64,000 bases of DNA from contig NZ_CP088952.1 of assembly GCF_021165955.1 (NCBI RefSeq), positions 3,472,001-3,536,000 on the forward strand, read 5' to 3'. The stretch is from Massilia endophytica (GTDB taxonomy: Bacteria > Pseudomonadota > Gammaproteobacteria > Burkholderiales > Burkholderiaceae_D). Each line of letters opens with the position of its first letter. The first letter of the stretch is position 1. Positions 43,831 through 52,045 of the stretch are shown piece after piece. Below the pieces are notes generated by a model. It made no database searches. It was not told the DNA's origin and was given only the letters and a program-made list of their open reading frames with translations. The position numbers and the translations under genes are program-made.

Positions 43831-44445
43831 TTAATTAACGGTATGGTCCACACGGACCTTGCCATCCTCGACCGTGAGTCTATCTTCAATAAACCAGCGG
43901 ATGGCGCGCGGGTAAAGTACATGTTCCTGTTCCAGCACGCGGGCCGACAGGGTGTCCACCGTATCCCCCGGCAGCACGGGCACGGCGACCTGGTCCACCA
44001 TGGGACCATGGTCCAGCTCGGCCGTCACGAAGTGGACGGTGGCGCCGTGCTGGGCCAGCCCGGAGGCCAGCGCCGCCTCGTGCGTATGCAGCCCGGGGAA
44101 GAGCGGCAGCAGCGAGGGGTGGATATTGAGCATGCGCCCCGCATAATGCTCGACGAAGCCGGGCGTGAGGATGCGCATGAAGCCCGCCAGCACCACCAGG
44201 TCCGGCTGGTAGCTGTCGATCACCTGCTGCAGCGCCGCATCGAAGGCCTCGCGGCTGGGATATTCCTTGTTGGCGACCACCGCCGTGGGAATGCCATGGC
44301 GGGCGGCAAATTCCAGCCCTTTGGCATCCGGCTTGTTGCTGATGACGGCGGCAATACGCGCCGGCCACTGCTCGGCCTCGGCGGCCTTGACCACGGCTTC
44401 CATATTGCTGCCGCGTCCGGAAATCAGGATGACGATGTTTTTCAT
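43831..44445 (-). CDS. purN: Phosphoribosylglycinamide formyltransferase
   Basis: 204 residues. Uses 10-formyl-THF to formylate GAR in purine synthesis. Family blocks are KNIVILISGRGSNMEAVV, VLAGFMRILTPGFV, NIHPSLLPLFPGLHTHEAAL and HFVTAELDHGPMVDQ, including the catalytic N, H and D. The start at 44445 is the family start. The RsmB-like gene follows by 8 bases and is probably co-transcribed. Confidence 0.97.
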   Translation of the reverse strand: MKNIVILISGRGSNMEAVVKAAEAEQWPARIAAVISNKPDAKGLEFAARHGIPTAVVANKEYPSREAFDAALQQVIDSYQPDLVVLAGFMRILTPGFVEHYAGRMLNIHPSLLPLFPGLHTHEAALASGLAQHGATVHFVTAELDHGPMVDQVAVPVLPGDTVDTLSARVLEQEHVLYPRAIRWFIEDRLTVEDGKVRVDHTVN

Positions 44446-44491
44446 AACCCGCCATTGTACCCGCTGCGGCAGAGCGCGGGCCAAAAGCGGA

Positions 44492-44890
44492 CTATTCGAA
44501 GGAGTAGAAAACCCGGAACGGGACTTTCTTTTCGGCCCAGTAATCGGCCGCGTCGCGGAACACGTCGAGCAGGGTCTCGCGGGCTTCGCGGTCGAATTTT
44601 TGCGTGTTGGGCAGCTGCTCCAGCACAATCAGGAAGCCCGGCTGGGGACCGGCCTGATGCAGCGTATTGGTCAGCGTTTCGCGCAGCGCGTCGAAGTTTT
44701 TACCGCAGGGCTTGGGAAAGCGGAAGGATTCGGCAATGATCCCCAGTACTTGCTGCTTGGTCAGGCCAGCGTGGCAGTGCGCATACAGGAAATGCTGTCC
44801 CAGGCGGCCGGCTTCTTCTTGCAGTTCCACCACCCGGAAGGCCCGGATGGACTGGACAAGATTGGGCGGCACGGTTATCAACAAACTCAT
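44492..44890 (-). CDS. Barstar-family protein
   Basis: 132 residues. The signature FRFPKPCGKNFDALRETLTN is the barstar helix-loop pattern, and the N-terminal strand FRVVELQ plus the C-terminal FRVFYSFE complete the alpha/beta fold. Barstar inhibits the ribonuclease barnase; no barnase-like gene is in the window. Start at 44890 (MSLLITVPP) is preceded by a GAGGG-like site; the frame is open to 44947. It lies 46 bases upstream of purN on the same strand. Lone barstars are common in proteobacteria and their targets are mostly unknown. Confidence 0.85.
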   Translation of the reverse strand: MSLLITVPPNLVQSIRAFRVVELQEEAGRLGQHFLYAHCHAGLTKQQVLGIIAESFRFPKPCGKNFDALRETLTNTLHQAGPQPGFLIVLEQLPNTQKFDREARETLLDVFRDAADYWAEKKVPFRVFYSFE

Positions 44891-45290
44891 TTTTCCCTCA
44901 AATCGACCTGTTCTGTACGGTTTTGTTTTTTTGCTATTGTGAAACACCTATACAATTGTCCGGACGGGCGGGTCATCGCGCCTGCCTGGGCGTAGTCGCA
45001 TTTCTCTCTGTCAATGTGATCCCAGGGTGTTAGGGTAACGTGTTGTCCAGCATGAATCAACTTGAATGTGCTGCATGGCGAAATAAACGTTAAAAATCAG
45101 CCATTTTCCGCGCATTTTGCGAGACATTGCCGTACGGCAGCATCCCCGGCAAGCTTGGCGCCGAGGGGTTACAATTTGTTGCCATGAACGCAGGAACGTT
45201 ACACGCACCCGCGTTACTATAGGGCTGTGCACTTCCCATTTCCCGTTGAACTGCCACCCGAACTGAATAAAATACAAACGAGGTACTGAT
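44891..45290. other. 400-base intergenic region
   Basis: No convincing gene. The left part should carry the barstar promoter; the right end carries the promoter of the glycine-zipper gene (45246-45273). The middle (45000-45200) has several short self-complementary pieces but no strong hairpin with a T-run. A small RNA cannot be excluded. Confidence 0.4.
45246..45273 (+). promoter_or_regulatory. Promoter of the glycine-zipper gene
   Basis: TTGAAC (45246-45251), 16 bases, TAAAAT (45268-45273), giving a leader of only about 10 bases before the ATG at 45291. Confidence 0.65.
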
Positions 45291-45800
45291 ATGAAAATGC
45301 AAACGAAGCTGATCCTGTCCGCACTCTGCCTGGGCGCGGCCGTGCCGGCGGTTCAGGCTGTCGAGTTCGAAGACTACGCCCGCGTGGTGCGCGTCACCCC
45401 GCAAATGGAACGCATCAACCGTCCGCGCCAGGAGTGCCGCACTGAGTATGTGCAGGTCCAGCAGCAGCCCCAGCGCAGCGTGGGCGGCTCCATCATCGGC
45501 GGCGTGGCCGGCGCCCTGCTGGGCAGCCAGGTGGGCAGCGGCCACGGCAAGACGGCCGCCACCGCGGCCGGGGCCATCGCCGGCGCCGTGGTGGGCGACC
45601 GCGTGGATAACCAGAACGCCGGCCCAGGCGGCGTGACCGAGCAGGCAGTGAAGCAGTGCCGCATGGTCGACAACTGGGAACAGCGTCCGAACGGCTATGA
45701 GGTGGTGTACGATTACCGCGGCCGCAATTACACCAGTTTCATGAGCTACGACCCGGGCGAGCGCCTGCGCCTGCGCGTGTCGGTCGAGCCCATGCAGTAA
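45291..45800 (+). CDS. Outer-membrane/periplasmic glycine-zipper 2TM domain protein
   Basis: 169 residues with a signal peptide (MKMQTKLILSALCLGAAVPA). The central glycine zipper (residues about 67-102: SIIGGVAGALLGSQVGSG, AAGAIAGAVVGDRV) matches the 17-kDa antigen/SlyB-like 2TM domain that inserts in the outer membrane. Two cysteines flank it (QECRTEY, KQCRMVD). The C-terminal part (GYEVVYDYRGRNYTSFMSYD) is the usual tail of such proteins. No lipobox. Own promoter and terminator. Confidence 0.87.
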   Translation: MKMQTKLILSALCLGAAVPAVQAVEFEDYARVVRVTPQMERINRPRQECRTEYVQVQQQPQRSVGGSIIGGVAGALLGSQVGSGHGKTAATAAGAIAGAVVGDRVDNQNAGPGGVTEQAVKQCRMVDNWEQRPNGYEVVYDYRGRNYTSFMSYDPGERLRLRVSVEPMQ

Positions 45801-45829
45801 AGAGCATCACAACCCGCCTCCTCGGGTGA

Positions 45830-45862
45830 CTGCCGGCCAGCAATGGCCGGCAGTTTTTATTT
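45830..45862 (+). terminator. Intrinsic terminator of the glycine-zipper gene
   Basis: CTGCCGGCC (45830-45838) pairs perfectly with GGCCGGCAG (45845-45853), followed by TTTTTATTT. Confidence 0.95.
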
Positions 45863-45903
45863 GGGCGCTTGCCTCATGGCAAGAGCTCGCGGGATAATAG
45901 CCC

Positions 45904-46701
45904 ATGCTTATCAAACGCAAATCCATCGAAAAAGAAGAGTCGTCCCGTCCCGCGTCCCCCCGGACGGCCGTATCCCGCAAGCCCAAGTTCGCGCCGGTGA
46001 CCCTGTCCGAACAGGACGGCGTGCGCTACCTTCATTTCGGCACCGAATGGGTGCAGGGCGCCATGCGCATCCGCAAGCCGGACTGGCCCGAGCTGGAATA
46101 CGCGCAGCAGATGATGGCCTGGATGCTGTGGAACCGGGCGCCGCGCCGCATCGCCCAGCTGGGCCTGGGCACCGGCGCGCTCACCAAGTTCTGCTACAAG
46201 ACCTTCCCGGAAGCCTCGGTAACGGCCGTGGAGCTGAACCCCTCCGTCATCGCCATCGGCGCCTCCATGTTCAAGATGCCGCCGAACGACGAGCGCCTGC
46301 AGGTACTGGAAGGCGACGCCATGGATTTCGTGAACGATCCCGCCAACCACGGCACCCTCGACGCCTTGCAGGTGGACCTGTACGACGCCACCGCGCGCGG
46401 CCCCGTGCTCGACACGCCGGAGTTCTACCAGGCCTGCGCCGCCTGCCTGACGGCCGATGGCATCATGACCGTCAACCTCTTTGGCGATCACCCGAGCTAC
46501 GCGAAGAACCTGAAGGCGATGAAGTTCGCCTTCCCGCAAGTTCTCAGCCTGCCGCAGGTGCATGATGGGAATGTTGTGGCGATAGCCTTCAAGACCGAAC
46601 GCGCCATCGATGCACAGGCGCTCAAAGACCGGGCCGCGCAGATCGCGGCCGAAACCAAACTGCCGGCCAAGTCCTGGGTCAAGGGCCTGCTGGCGAGCTG
46701 A
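45904..46701 (+). CDS. Spermidine synthase-like protein (SpeE fold)
   Basis: 265 residues. A basic, disordered N terminus (to about 35) precedes a Rossmann methyltransferase-like domain: AQLGLGTGALTKFCYKTFPE, VTAVELNPSVIAIG, GDAMDFV and DALQVDLYDATARGP. This matches the polyamine aminopropyltransferase fold, but the short N-terminal beta domain typical of SpeE is reduced, so the activity may differ. It lies 12 bases upstream of the GspE-like gene, apparently an operon, for which I know no functional reason. Confidence 0.75.
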   Translation: MLIKRKSIEKEESSRPASPRTAVSRKPKFAPVTLSEQDGVRYLHFGTEWVQGAMRIRKPDWPELEYAQQMMAWMLWNRAPRRIAQLGLGTGALTKFCYKTFPEASVTAVELNPSVIAIGASMFKMPPNDERLQVLEGDAMDFVNDPANHGTLDALQVDLYDATARGPVLDTPEFYQACAACLTADGIMTVNLFGDHPSYAKNLKAMKFAFPQVLSLPQVHDGNVVAIAFKTERAIDAQALKDRAAQIAAETKLPAKSWVKGLLAS

Positions 46702-46713
46702 CACGGATACCTC

Positions 46714-48483
46714 ATGGCGAAAGCGCTCGACCTTCAGCAGATCTTCACCTGGCTCCTCGCCGATGGCATGGTCGCGAAGGCGGACGTCAAGGCCCACTAC
46801 AACCAGGCGCAGGGCATCCTGCGCAACGCCTCGGGGGTGATGCATCCCCTGTGCGCGGTGGCGCACTGCAAGCTGCTTTCGGCCAAGCCGCCGCACAAGC
46901 TGCTCACGCTCGATGCGCTGAGCGAATGGCTGGCCGAACGCAGCCACCTGCCCTTCTACCGCATCGACCCGCTGAAGGTGGACTTCACGCGCGTGGCGGA
47001 CGTGATGTCCGCCAGCTATGCGGCCCGTTTCAATATCCTGCCCGTGGAGATCAGCGCGGACACGCTGACCGTGGCCACGGCCGATCCCTTCGCCCTGGAA
47101 TGGGAGAGCGAGATCGCCAAGGTCTCGCGCCGCGCCATCCGCCGCGTGATCGCCAATCCGCTCGATATCGCGCAGTACACCTCGCAGTTCTTCTCGCTCG
47201 CCAAATCGATCAAGAAGGCCAGCAAGACGACCGGCCAGGACGTCGCCCTGCGCAACAACTTCGAGCAGCTGGTCGAAATGGGCAAGTCCAACAAGCAGGT
47301 GGACGCCAACGACCAGCACGTGATCAACATCGTGGACTGGCTGTGGCAGTACGCCTTCGAACAGCGCGCCTCGGACATTCACCTTGAGCCCAAGCGCGAG
47401 ATGGGCGCCATCCGCTTCCGCATTGACGGCGTTCTGCACCAGGTCTACCAGGTTCCCGCCGTGGTGATGATCGCCATGACGGCGCGCATCAAGCTCCTGG
47501 GCCGCATGGACGTCATCGAAAAGCGCCGCCCGCAGGATGGCCGCATCAAGACCCGCACGGCGGGCGGCCAGGAGATCGAACTGCGCCTCTCCACGCTGCC
47601 AACAGCCTTCGGCGAAAAGCTCGTGATGCGTATCTTCGATCCGGACGTGGTGGTGAAGACCCTGCCGGAGCTTGGCTTCCCGCCGGAAGACGCGGCGCGC
47701 TGGGACGCGCTCACCAACCGCCCGCACGGCATCATCCTCGTCACCGGCCCCACCGGCTCGGGCAAGACGACAACGCTGTACACCACGCTCAAGGCGCTGG
47801 CGACGTCCGAGGTCAACGTCTGCACGGTGGAAGACCCCATCGAGATGGTGGAAGCCTCCTTCAACCAGATGCAGGTGCAGCCCGGCATCGACCTCTCGTT
47901 TGCCGACGGCGTGCGCGCCCTGATGCGGCAGGACCCGGACATCATCATGGTGGGCGAGATCCGCGACCTGGCGACGGCGGAGATGGCGATCCAGGCCGCG
48001 CTGACGGGCCACCTTGTACTGTCCACCCTGCACACGAACGACGCCCCATCCGCCGTCATGCGCCTGCTGGAGCTGGGCGTGCCCTACTACCTGCTGGAGG
48101 CCACGCTGATCGGCATCATGGCCCAGCGCCTGGTGCGCACCCTCTGCCCGGACTGCAAGCAGGACGATGGCGAGATCGCGGACGACATCTGGCAAAGCAT
48201 CGGCGGCGCCTGGAACATCCCCAAGCCGGAAAAGGTCTACCGTCCCGTGGGCTGCCCCGAATGCCGCCAGACAGGCTACCGCGGCCGCACCGGCATCTAC
48301 GAGCTGCTCACGGTGACCGAGCCCTTCAACCAGCTGCTGCAGGAAGAGACCGACATCGGCGCGCTGCGCAGGCAGGCCGCCACGGACGGCATGAAGCCCC
48401 TGCGCATTGCGGGCGCCCACAAAATCCGCGAGGGCGTGACGACGGCCGAAGAAGTGCTGAAGGTGACGGCGGCGCTGGCCTGA
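46714..48483 (+). CDS. GspE/PilB-family secretion ATPase
   Basis: 589 residues. An N-terminal MshEN-like domain (about 75-170) precedes the motor: NIVDWLWQYAFEQRASDIHL, Walker A GPTGSGKTT (345-352), Asp box CTVEDPIEM, Walker B DPDIIMVGEIRD and the His-box STLHTNDAPSAVMRL. Four cysteines of the GspE zinc insert are C478, C481, C514 and C517. It powers a type II secretion or type IV pilus machine, but no other gsp/pil genes are in the window, so it is an orphan ATPase here. Confidence 0.9.
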   Translation: MAKALDLQQIFTWLLADGMVAKADVKAHYNQAQGILRNASGVMHPLCAVAHCKLLSAKPPHKLLTLDALSEWLAERSHLPFYRIDPLKVDFTRVADVMSASYAARFNILPVEISADTLTVATADPFALEWESEIAKVSRRAIRRVIANPLDIAQYTSQFFSLAKSIKKASKTTGQDVALRNNFEQLVEMGKSNKQVDANDQHVINIVDWLWQYAFEQRASDIHLEPKREMGAIRFRIDGVLHQVYQVPAVVMIAMTARIKLLGRMDVIEKRRPQDGRIKTRTAGGQEIELRLSTLPTAFGEKLVMRIFDPDVVVKTLPELGFPPEDAARWDALTNRPHGIILVTGPTGSGKTTTLYTTLKALATSEVNVCTVEDPIEMVEASFNQMQVQPGIDLSFADGVRALMRQDPDIIMVGEIRDLATAEMAIQAALTGHLVLSTLHTNDAPSAVMRLLELGVPYYLLEATLIGIMAQRLVRTLCPDCKQDDGEIADDIWQSIGGAWNIPKPEKVYRPVGCPECRQTGYRGRTGIYELLTVTEPFNQLLQEETDIGALRRQAATDGMKPLRIAGAHKIREGVTTAEEVLKVTAALA

Positions 48484-48499
48484 TGCCCGCACGCGGCAC

Positions 48500-48529
48500 T
48501 TGGCAGACCGTCATTGCGATGTGTATAAT
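48500..48529 (+). promoter_or_regulatory. Promoter of tRNA-Lys
   Basis: TTGGCA (48500-48505), 18 bases, and a perfect TATAAT (48524-48529), 12 bases before the tRNA 5' end. Confidence 0.8.
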
Positions 48530-48541
48530 GCGGCCTCTTTC

Positions 48542-48617
48542 GGGTCGTTAGCTCAGCTGGTAGAGCAGCGGACTTTTAATCCGTTGGTCGCAGGTTCGAA
48601 TCCCGCACGGCCTACCA
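48542..48617 (+). tRNA. tRNA-Lys (anticodon TTT)
   Basis: 76-base cloverleaf with anticodon loop CTTTTAA and encoded CCA (48615-48617). The 5' half is canonical (GGGTCGTTAGCTCAGCTGG). The 3' half is unusual: acceptor pairs 1-72 and 4-69 are G-U wobbles and the T stem (GCAGG with CCCGC) has an A-C mismatch at 51-63. Probably still functional, but see findings. Confidence 0.93.
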
Positions 48618-48621
48618 CCGA

Positions 48622-48718
48622 ATTCAGCAGCAGCAAATCAGGCTTTCCCGCTTCGGCGCGAAAGCCTTTTTTGCGTCCGCCGTATAAAGATATTTCCCCA
48701 CAAGAAGAACTCCTCAGG
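48622..48718 (+). repeat. 97-bp direct repeat, copy A, with tRNA-Lys terminator
   Basis: About 80% identical by eye to 50358-50454, in the same orientation. It contains a terminator: an 11-bp stem beginning GGCTTTC with one C-C mismatch, TTCG loop, and TTTTTT. The similarity continues well past the T-run to a shared CTCAGG. Confidence 0.85.
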
Positions 48719-48729
48719 TAGCATCGGGA

Positions 48730-48758
48730 TTGAAAAATAAGCAATAGTTACTTTCAAT
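48730..48758 (+). promoter_or_regulatory. Promoter of the lectin-glycosidase gene
   Basis: TTGAAA (48730-48735), 17 bases, TTCAAT (48753-48758), just past repeat copy A and 20 bases before the ATG, with GAGGGA as ribosome site. Confidence 0.55.
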
Positions 48759-48778
48759 AACGTACCGAGGGACCATAC

Positions 48779-50335
48779 ATGAGTAACTTCTACATTAGCA
48801 ACGTTGGCGGTGGAGTCGTAACGGCGGCACAGGGAACTGCGGGCTCGGCGATAGCACTGCTGAATCAGGGCTCCTCCGGCCTGCAAGGCTGGGCTCTCAC
48901 GGCGGATGGCTATCTTGTCCTCTCCTCGTCGGCGAACCTTTGCCTGAGCATCGCAAGCAGCCAGCTCCAGGACGGAAGCGCCGCGACCCTGGCGGCAAAG
49001 GGCGCCAGCGGATACCTCCAGCAGTGGAACTACGATGCTGCCACCTCCCAGCTCTCGCTCCAGAACAATCCCGGCTATCTGCTGGCGAGTGCCTCCGGCG
49101 GCCCGGCGGGTCCCCTCGTCTACGTTTCCACGTCATCGGCCGCGCCGCAGAACCAATGGAGCCTGATCGCCAGCGTACTCCTGCAACCGATGATCGGCAT
49201 GAACTGGGAACCCTCGCCTTCGGATTACGCCAGCCTGCCTGCGCCGTCCAAGTATGGCGATACCGATTTCGCGAATGCGGATTTCCAGGCGCTGTGGAGC
49301 CCGGGCCAGCGAAACGATCTCGGTACGATCGCGGGCTTCGGCTGCAATACGATCAAAATGTACAACTGGAGCGTGCCGGCGCCGAACGGCTACTGGATGC
49401 GCAATCACCAGCCGTTTCTCGCTGCCGCGGCGAACGCAGGCCTGAGCGTCATCGTCCCCATCAGCAATTTCTTCACGGGCACCGCGTACAACAACCGGAC
49501 CCAGAACGCCAATCCCGCAGGCCCCTCGTCGAGCACGGATCTGGCGTCGTGGATCACCGAAATCGTCACCGAAGTCTATGCGAACAACAAGGCGCCCGGA
49601 CCGGTGGTGATGTGGGCCATCGGCAATGAATACGACAACAGCAATAGCGGCGCCTACGGCTATTGCGAGGCGCAGGACATTGCGGCGGTCGCGAGTCTCA
49701 TCATCGCCGCGGAGGCGAGCCTTGGCATTCCCGCCGCTAATGTGCTGCCTTTCACCAGCCCGGTCACGACCGCGATCAATCCGGTCAACACCAGCATTCC
49801 GCAGCCCAACCCGCCCGCCAATCCCATCATGGGCCAATACGCGATCCAGGCGCTCAGCGATGCCTTCACCGCCGCCGGGATTCCTGCAACGCGCTTCATC
49901 GCATCGGTCAACTCCTACCAGACCGGCGCCCAGCTGACCGAATACAATGCGGCGTTTCCAGCGGCATTCCCGGGCATGTACTGGTTCTACGGCGAGCTCG
50001 GTTGGAGCAACGCCAACGGCGGCGAAACCACCCAGGCCAACAATCTCTACAACCAGTTCTCGACGATTCTTCCGTTGGCGAAGGCTGCAGGCAGCACCTT
50101 CCTGGGCGCCTGCTGTTTCGAGTATTCGGACGAGCTCTGGAAAGGAGCCGCCGGGTCATCGGAAACCGAGTTCGGGATCTACACCTTCCCGGCGAGCGGC
50201 ACACCTCCGACCGCGCTGGAGGGGGACCACTCGCCGGTGTGGGGCGCGTCCTACCCCGTCGACGCGTTCGCAGCGCGCCCGGCCGTAGCGTCCTTCACCG
50301 CCGCGATCGCAGGATTGCCGAATCCCCAGTCCTGA
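48779..50335 (+). CDS. Ricin-type lectin domain fused to clan GH-A glycoside hydrolase-like barrel
   Basis: 518 residues. Residues 1-130 look like a ricin-type beta-trefoil (repeats ending LQGWALTADGYL, LQQWNYDAATSQL and PQNQWSLIA). Residues about 135-510 form a TIM barrel of the GH-A type, closest by pattern to beta-1,3-glucan-active families such as GH17/GH72 (MIGMNWEPSPSDY, IAGFGCNTIKMYNWSVP). The probable acid/base is E284 (VMWAIGNEYDN) and the nucleophile E406 (WFYGELGWSN). No signal peptide is visible. The gene lies between two 97-bp direct repeats beside tRNA-Lys, suggesting acquisition or duplication. Confidence 0.75.
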   Translation: MSNFYISNVGGGVVTAAQGTAGSAIALLNQGSSGLQGWALTADGYLVLSSSANLCLSIASSQLQDGSAATLAAKGASGYLQQWNYDAATSQLSLQNNPGYLLASASGGPAGPLVYVSTSSAAPQNQWSLIASVLLQPMIGMNWEPSPSDYASLPAPSKYGDTDFANADFQALWSPGQRNDLGTIAGFGCNTIKMYNWSVPAPNGYWMRNHQPFLAAAANAGLSVIVPISNFFTGTAYNNRTQNANPAGPSSSTDLASWITEIVTEVYANNKAPGPVVMWAIGNEYDNSNSGAYGYCEAQDIAAVASLIIAAEASLGIPAANVLPFTSPVTTAINPVNTSIPQPNPPANPIMGQYAIQALSDAFTAAGIPATRFIASVNSYQTGAQLTEYNAAFPAAFPGMYWFYGELGWSNANGGETTQANNLYNQFSTILPLAKAAGSTFLGACCFEYSDELWKGAAGSSETEFGIYTFPASGTPPTALEGDHSPVWGASYPVDAFAARPAVASFTAAIAGLPNPQS

Positions 50336-50357
50336 GCTTTTTCCGCCGACTAGTCCT

Positions 50358-50454
50358 ATTCAGCGGTAACAAATCAGGCTTTGCCGCTTCGGCGGGAAAG
50401 CCTTTTTTCGTCCGTAGATAAAAGCATATTGTCCGCGCAGATGAATTTCTCAGG
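50358..50454 (+). repeat. 97-bp direct repeat, copy B, with terminator of the lectin-glycosidase gene
   Basis: Second copy of 48622-48718. Its hairpin has an 11-bp stem with a G-G mismatch at a different position from copy A, the same TTCG loop and TTTTTT, so it terminates the upstream gene. Confidence 0.85.
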
Positions 50455-50551
50455 AACAGATACTCTCAAGCCCCTTTTATCTTTACGTATGGCGTACCCA
50501 TTGCAAAAAAGGCTTGTCTATTGCGGCTAGCCCTGTCGCACTGGTGGCAAA

Positions 50552-51991
50552 ATGCCAACTCGTCCATTGTCGAACCCTTTTATGCCAAACAATTCCAAGC
50601 GTTTACCGATGCCCGATGCCAGTGCCTATCTGGAGCGGATGCGCGCAGGCCAACTGACCGCTAGCGCTCTCCTCGAGCAGCAACTGGGCCAACTCCAACT
50701 GAGCCAGCCCAAGCTCAACGCTTGCACGACAATCCTGGACGAGATCGCGCGCCGCCAAGCGTTTGAGCGACGCCCGGGGCCCCTTTGCGGCTTGCCGGTT
50801 ACGGTCAAGGAGACGTTCGCCCTTGCCGGGACCAGCATCACAGCGGGCTCCCTACGGATGCGTCCCCAACAACAAGGCAGCGATGCGGCGGTGGTCCGGC
50901 GCCTGCGCGATGCTGGCGCGATCATCGTCGCCCGCAGCAATATTCCCGAGTTTGCGATGACGGGGGAAACGAGCAATCCACGTTTTGGGCGAACCAACAA
51001 CCCGCTCGACCCGGAACGTGTGGCCGGAGGCTCAACTGGCGGAGAAGGTGCGCTCGTGGCATCCGGCGCCAGCCTGATCGGCCTCGGGTCGGACATCCTC
51101 GGCTCAATCCGCATACCGGCCGCTTTTTGCGGTGTGGTCGGTTTCAAGCCTGCTTCAGGCGCAGTCGACAAACAGGGCACCTGGCCCAGCGTAGCGGGTT
51201 ACTCGGCCAACTGGCTGGCTGTCGGTCCTCTCGCTCGCAGCGTGCGCGATGCCCGTCTGGTCTATGAGGTGATTGCGCGCGAGCCTCTGCGTGCTCCGGC
51301 ACCTCTGGAAGGCTTGCGCCTGCTTGTACCGGACCGCTTCCCTTACAGTGTGGAACAGCCGTGCATCCAGGAGGCACTAAGCGCCGCCCTGTCATTCCTC
51401 GTCGAGGCCGGACTCAGACCGGAAACACCGGCGTTCGACGACGTGCCCCGGATGTTTGTTCGCAGCGCCGACGTGATCCTGTACGACTTCGAGCAGGACT
51501 GGCACACATTGCTCAGTCCCGATGGCGCTCCAAAGTTCAGCGTGTGGCGCGAAGCATGGCATCAAGTAACAGGCCGTCCGGGCATCGATCCCGGTTTGTT
51601 TACCTGGATACTGCACGGCGCTACGCTCGGCCGTTTGTCCAAGCCACGCGATGTACGCCAGATGACGCGCCTGGCCGCTTTCTTCGATTCCGCACGCAAC
51701 CACTACCGCGCCATGCTTGGCGAGGACGGCATCCTTGTGCTGCCAACCATTGGCATGCTGGCGCCCAAGCACGGCCAGATGAACAGAAAGACCCTGCGTC
51801 CCGGCTTGAACAAGCTCATGACGCCGCTTACCTTCTGCAATTACCTTGACTTGCCAGCGATGGCCATTCCGGCTTGGCGTTTCGCCGACCCGGCCACGGG
51901 GCTGCCGCCCAGCGTCATGATTGTGTGCGCACCAGGTGCAGAGAGCCGCCTGTTCGACGTCGCGGCGGCACTCGAGCCGGAATTGAACTGA
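50552..51991 (+). CDS. Amidase (amidase signature family)
   Basis: Up to 479 residues. The amidase-signature Ser-cisSer-Lys triad is visible: K86 (LPVTVKETFA), cis-Ser161 (GGSTGGEGALVASGA) and nucleophile S185 (SDILGSIRIPAAF). Length and the C-terminal NYLDLPAMAIPAW block resemble fatty-acid-amide-hydrolase-like amidases; it is not GatA, which has its own neighbours and motifs. Substrate unknown. Alternative starts at 50582 and 50609 are possible; no start has a strong ribosome site. Confidence 0.85.
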   Translation: MPTRPLSNPFMPNNSKRLPMPDASAYLERMRAGQLTASALLEQQLGQLQLSQPKLNACTTILDEIARRQAFERRPGPLCGLPVTVKETFALAGTSITAGSLRMRPQQQGSDAAVVRRLRDAGAIIVARSNIPEFAMTGETSNPRFGRTNNPLDPERVAGGSTGGEGALVASGASLIGLGSDILGSIRIPAAFCGVVGFKPASGAVDKQGTWPSVAGYSANWLAVGPLARSVRDARLVYEVIAREPLRAPAPLEGLRLLVPDRFPYSVEQPCIQEALSAALSFLVEAGLRPETPAFDDVPRMFVRSADVILYDFEQDWHTLLSPDGAPKFSVWREAWHQVTGRPGIDPGLFTWILHGATLGRLSKPRDVRQMTRLAAFFDSARNHYRAMLGEDGILVLPTIGMLAPKHGQMNRKTLRPGLNKLMTPLTFCNYLDLPAMAIPAWRFADPATGLPPSVMIVCAPGAESRLFDVAAALEPELN

Positions 51992-52045
51992 GCCGGGGAA
52001 CGGACACGACTGCGCCCGCCGCGAGTTTTGTTTTAAGATGGCGCC

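Noticed and set aside
44948..45245. A small RNA or small gene in the 400-base gap
   Set aside because: Only weak self-complementarity and no promoter-plus-terminator pair could be defined by eye.
46714..48483. Type II secretion or pilus gene cluster
   Set aside because: Only the ATPase is present; no platform, pseudopilin or secretin genes flank it.
45874..48492. Minus-strand frame of about 870 codons over the SpeE-like and GspE-like genes
   Set aside because: Antisense to clear ATPase motifs; no own motifs.
48484..51991. Prophage or integrative element at tRNA-Lys
   Set aside because: No integrase, phage or plasmid gene is seen; only one cargo gene lies between the repeats, so I report the repeats but not a mobile element.
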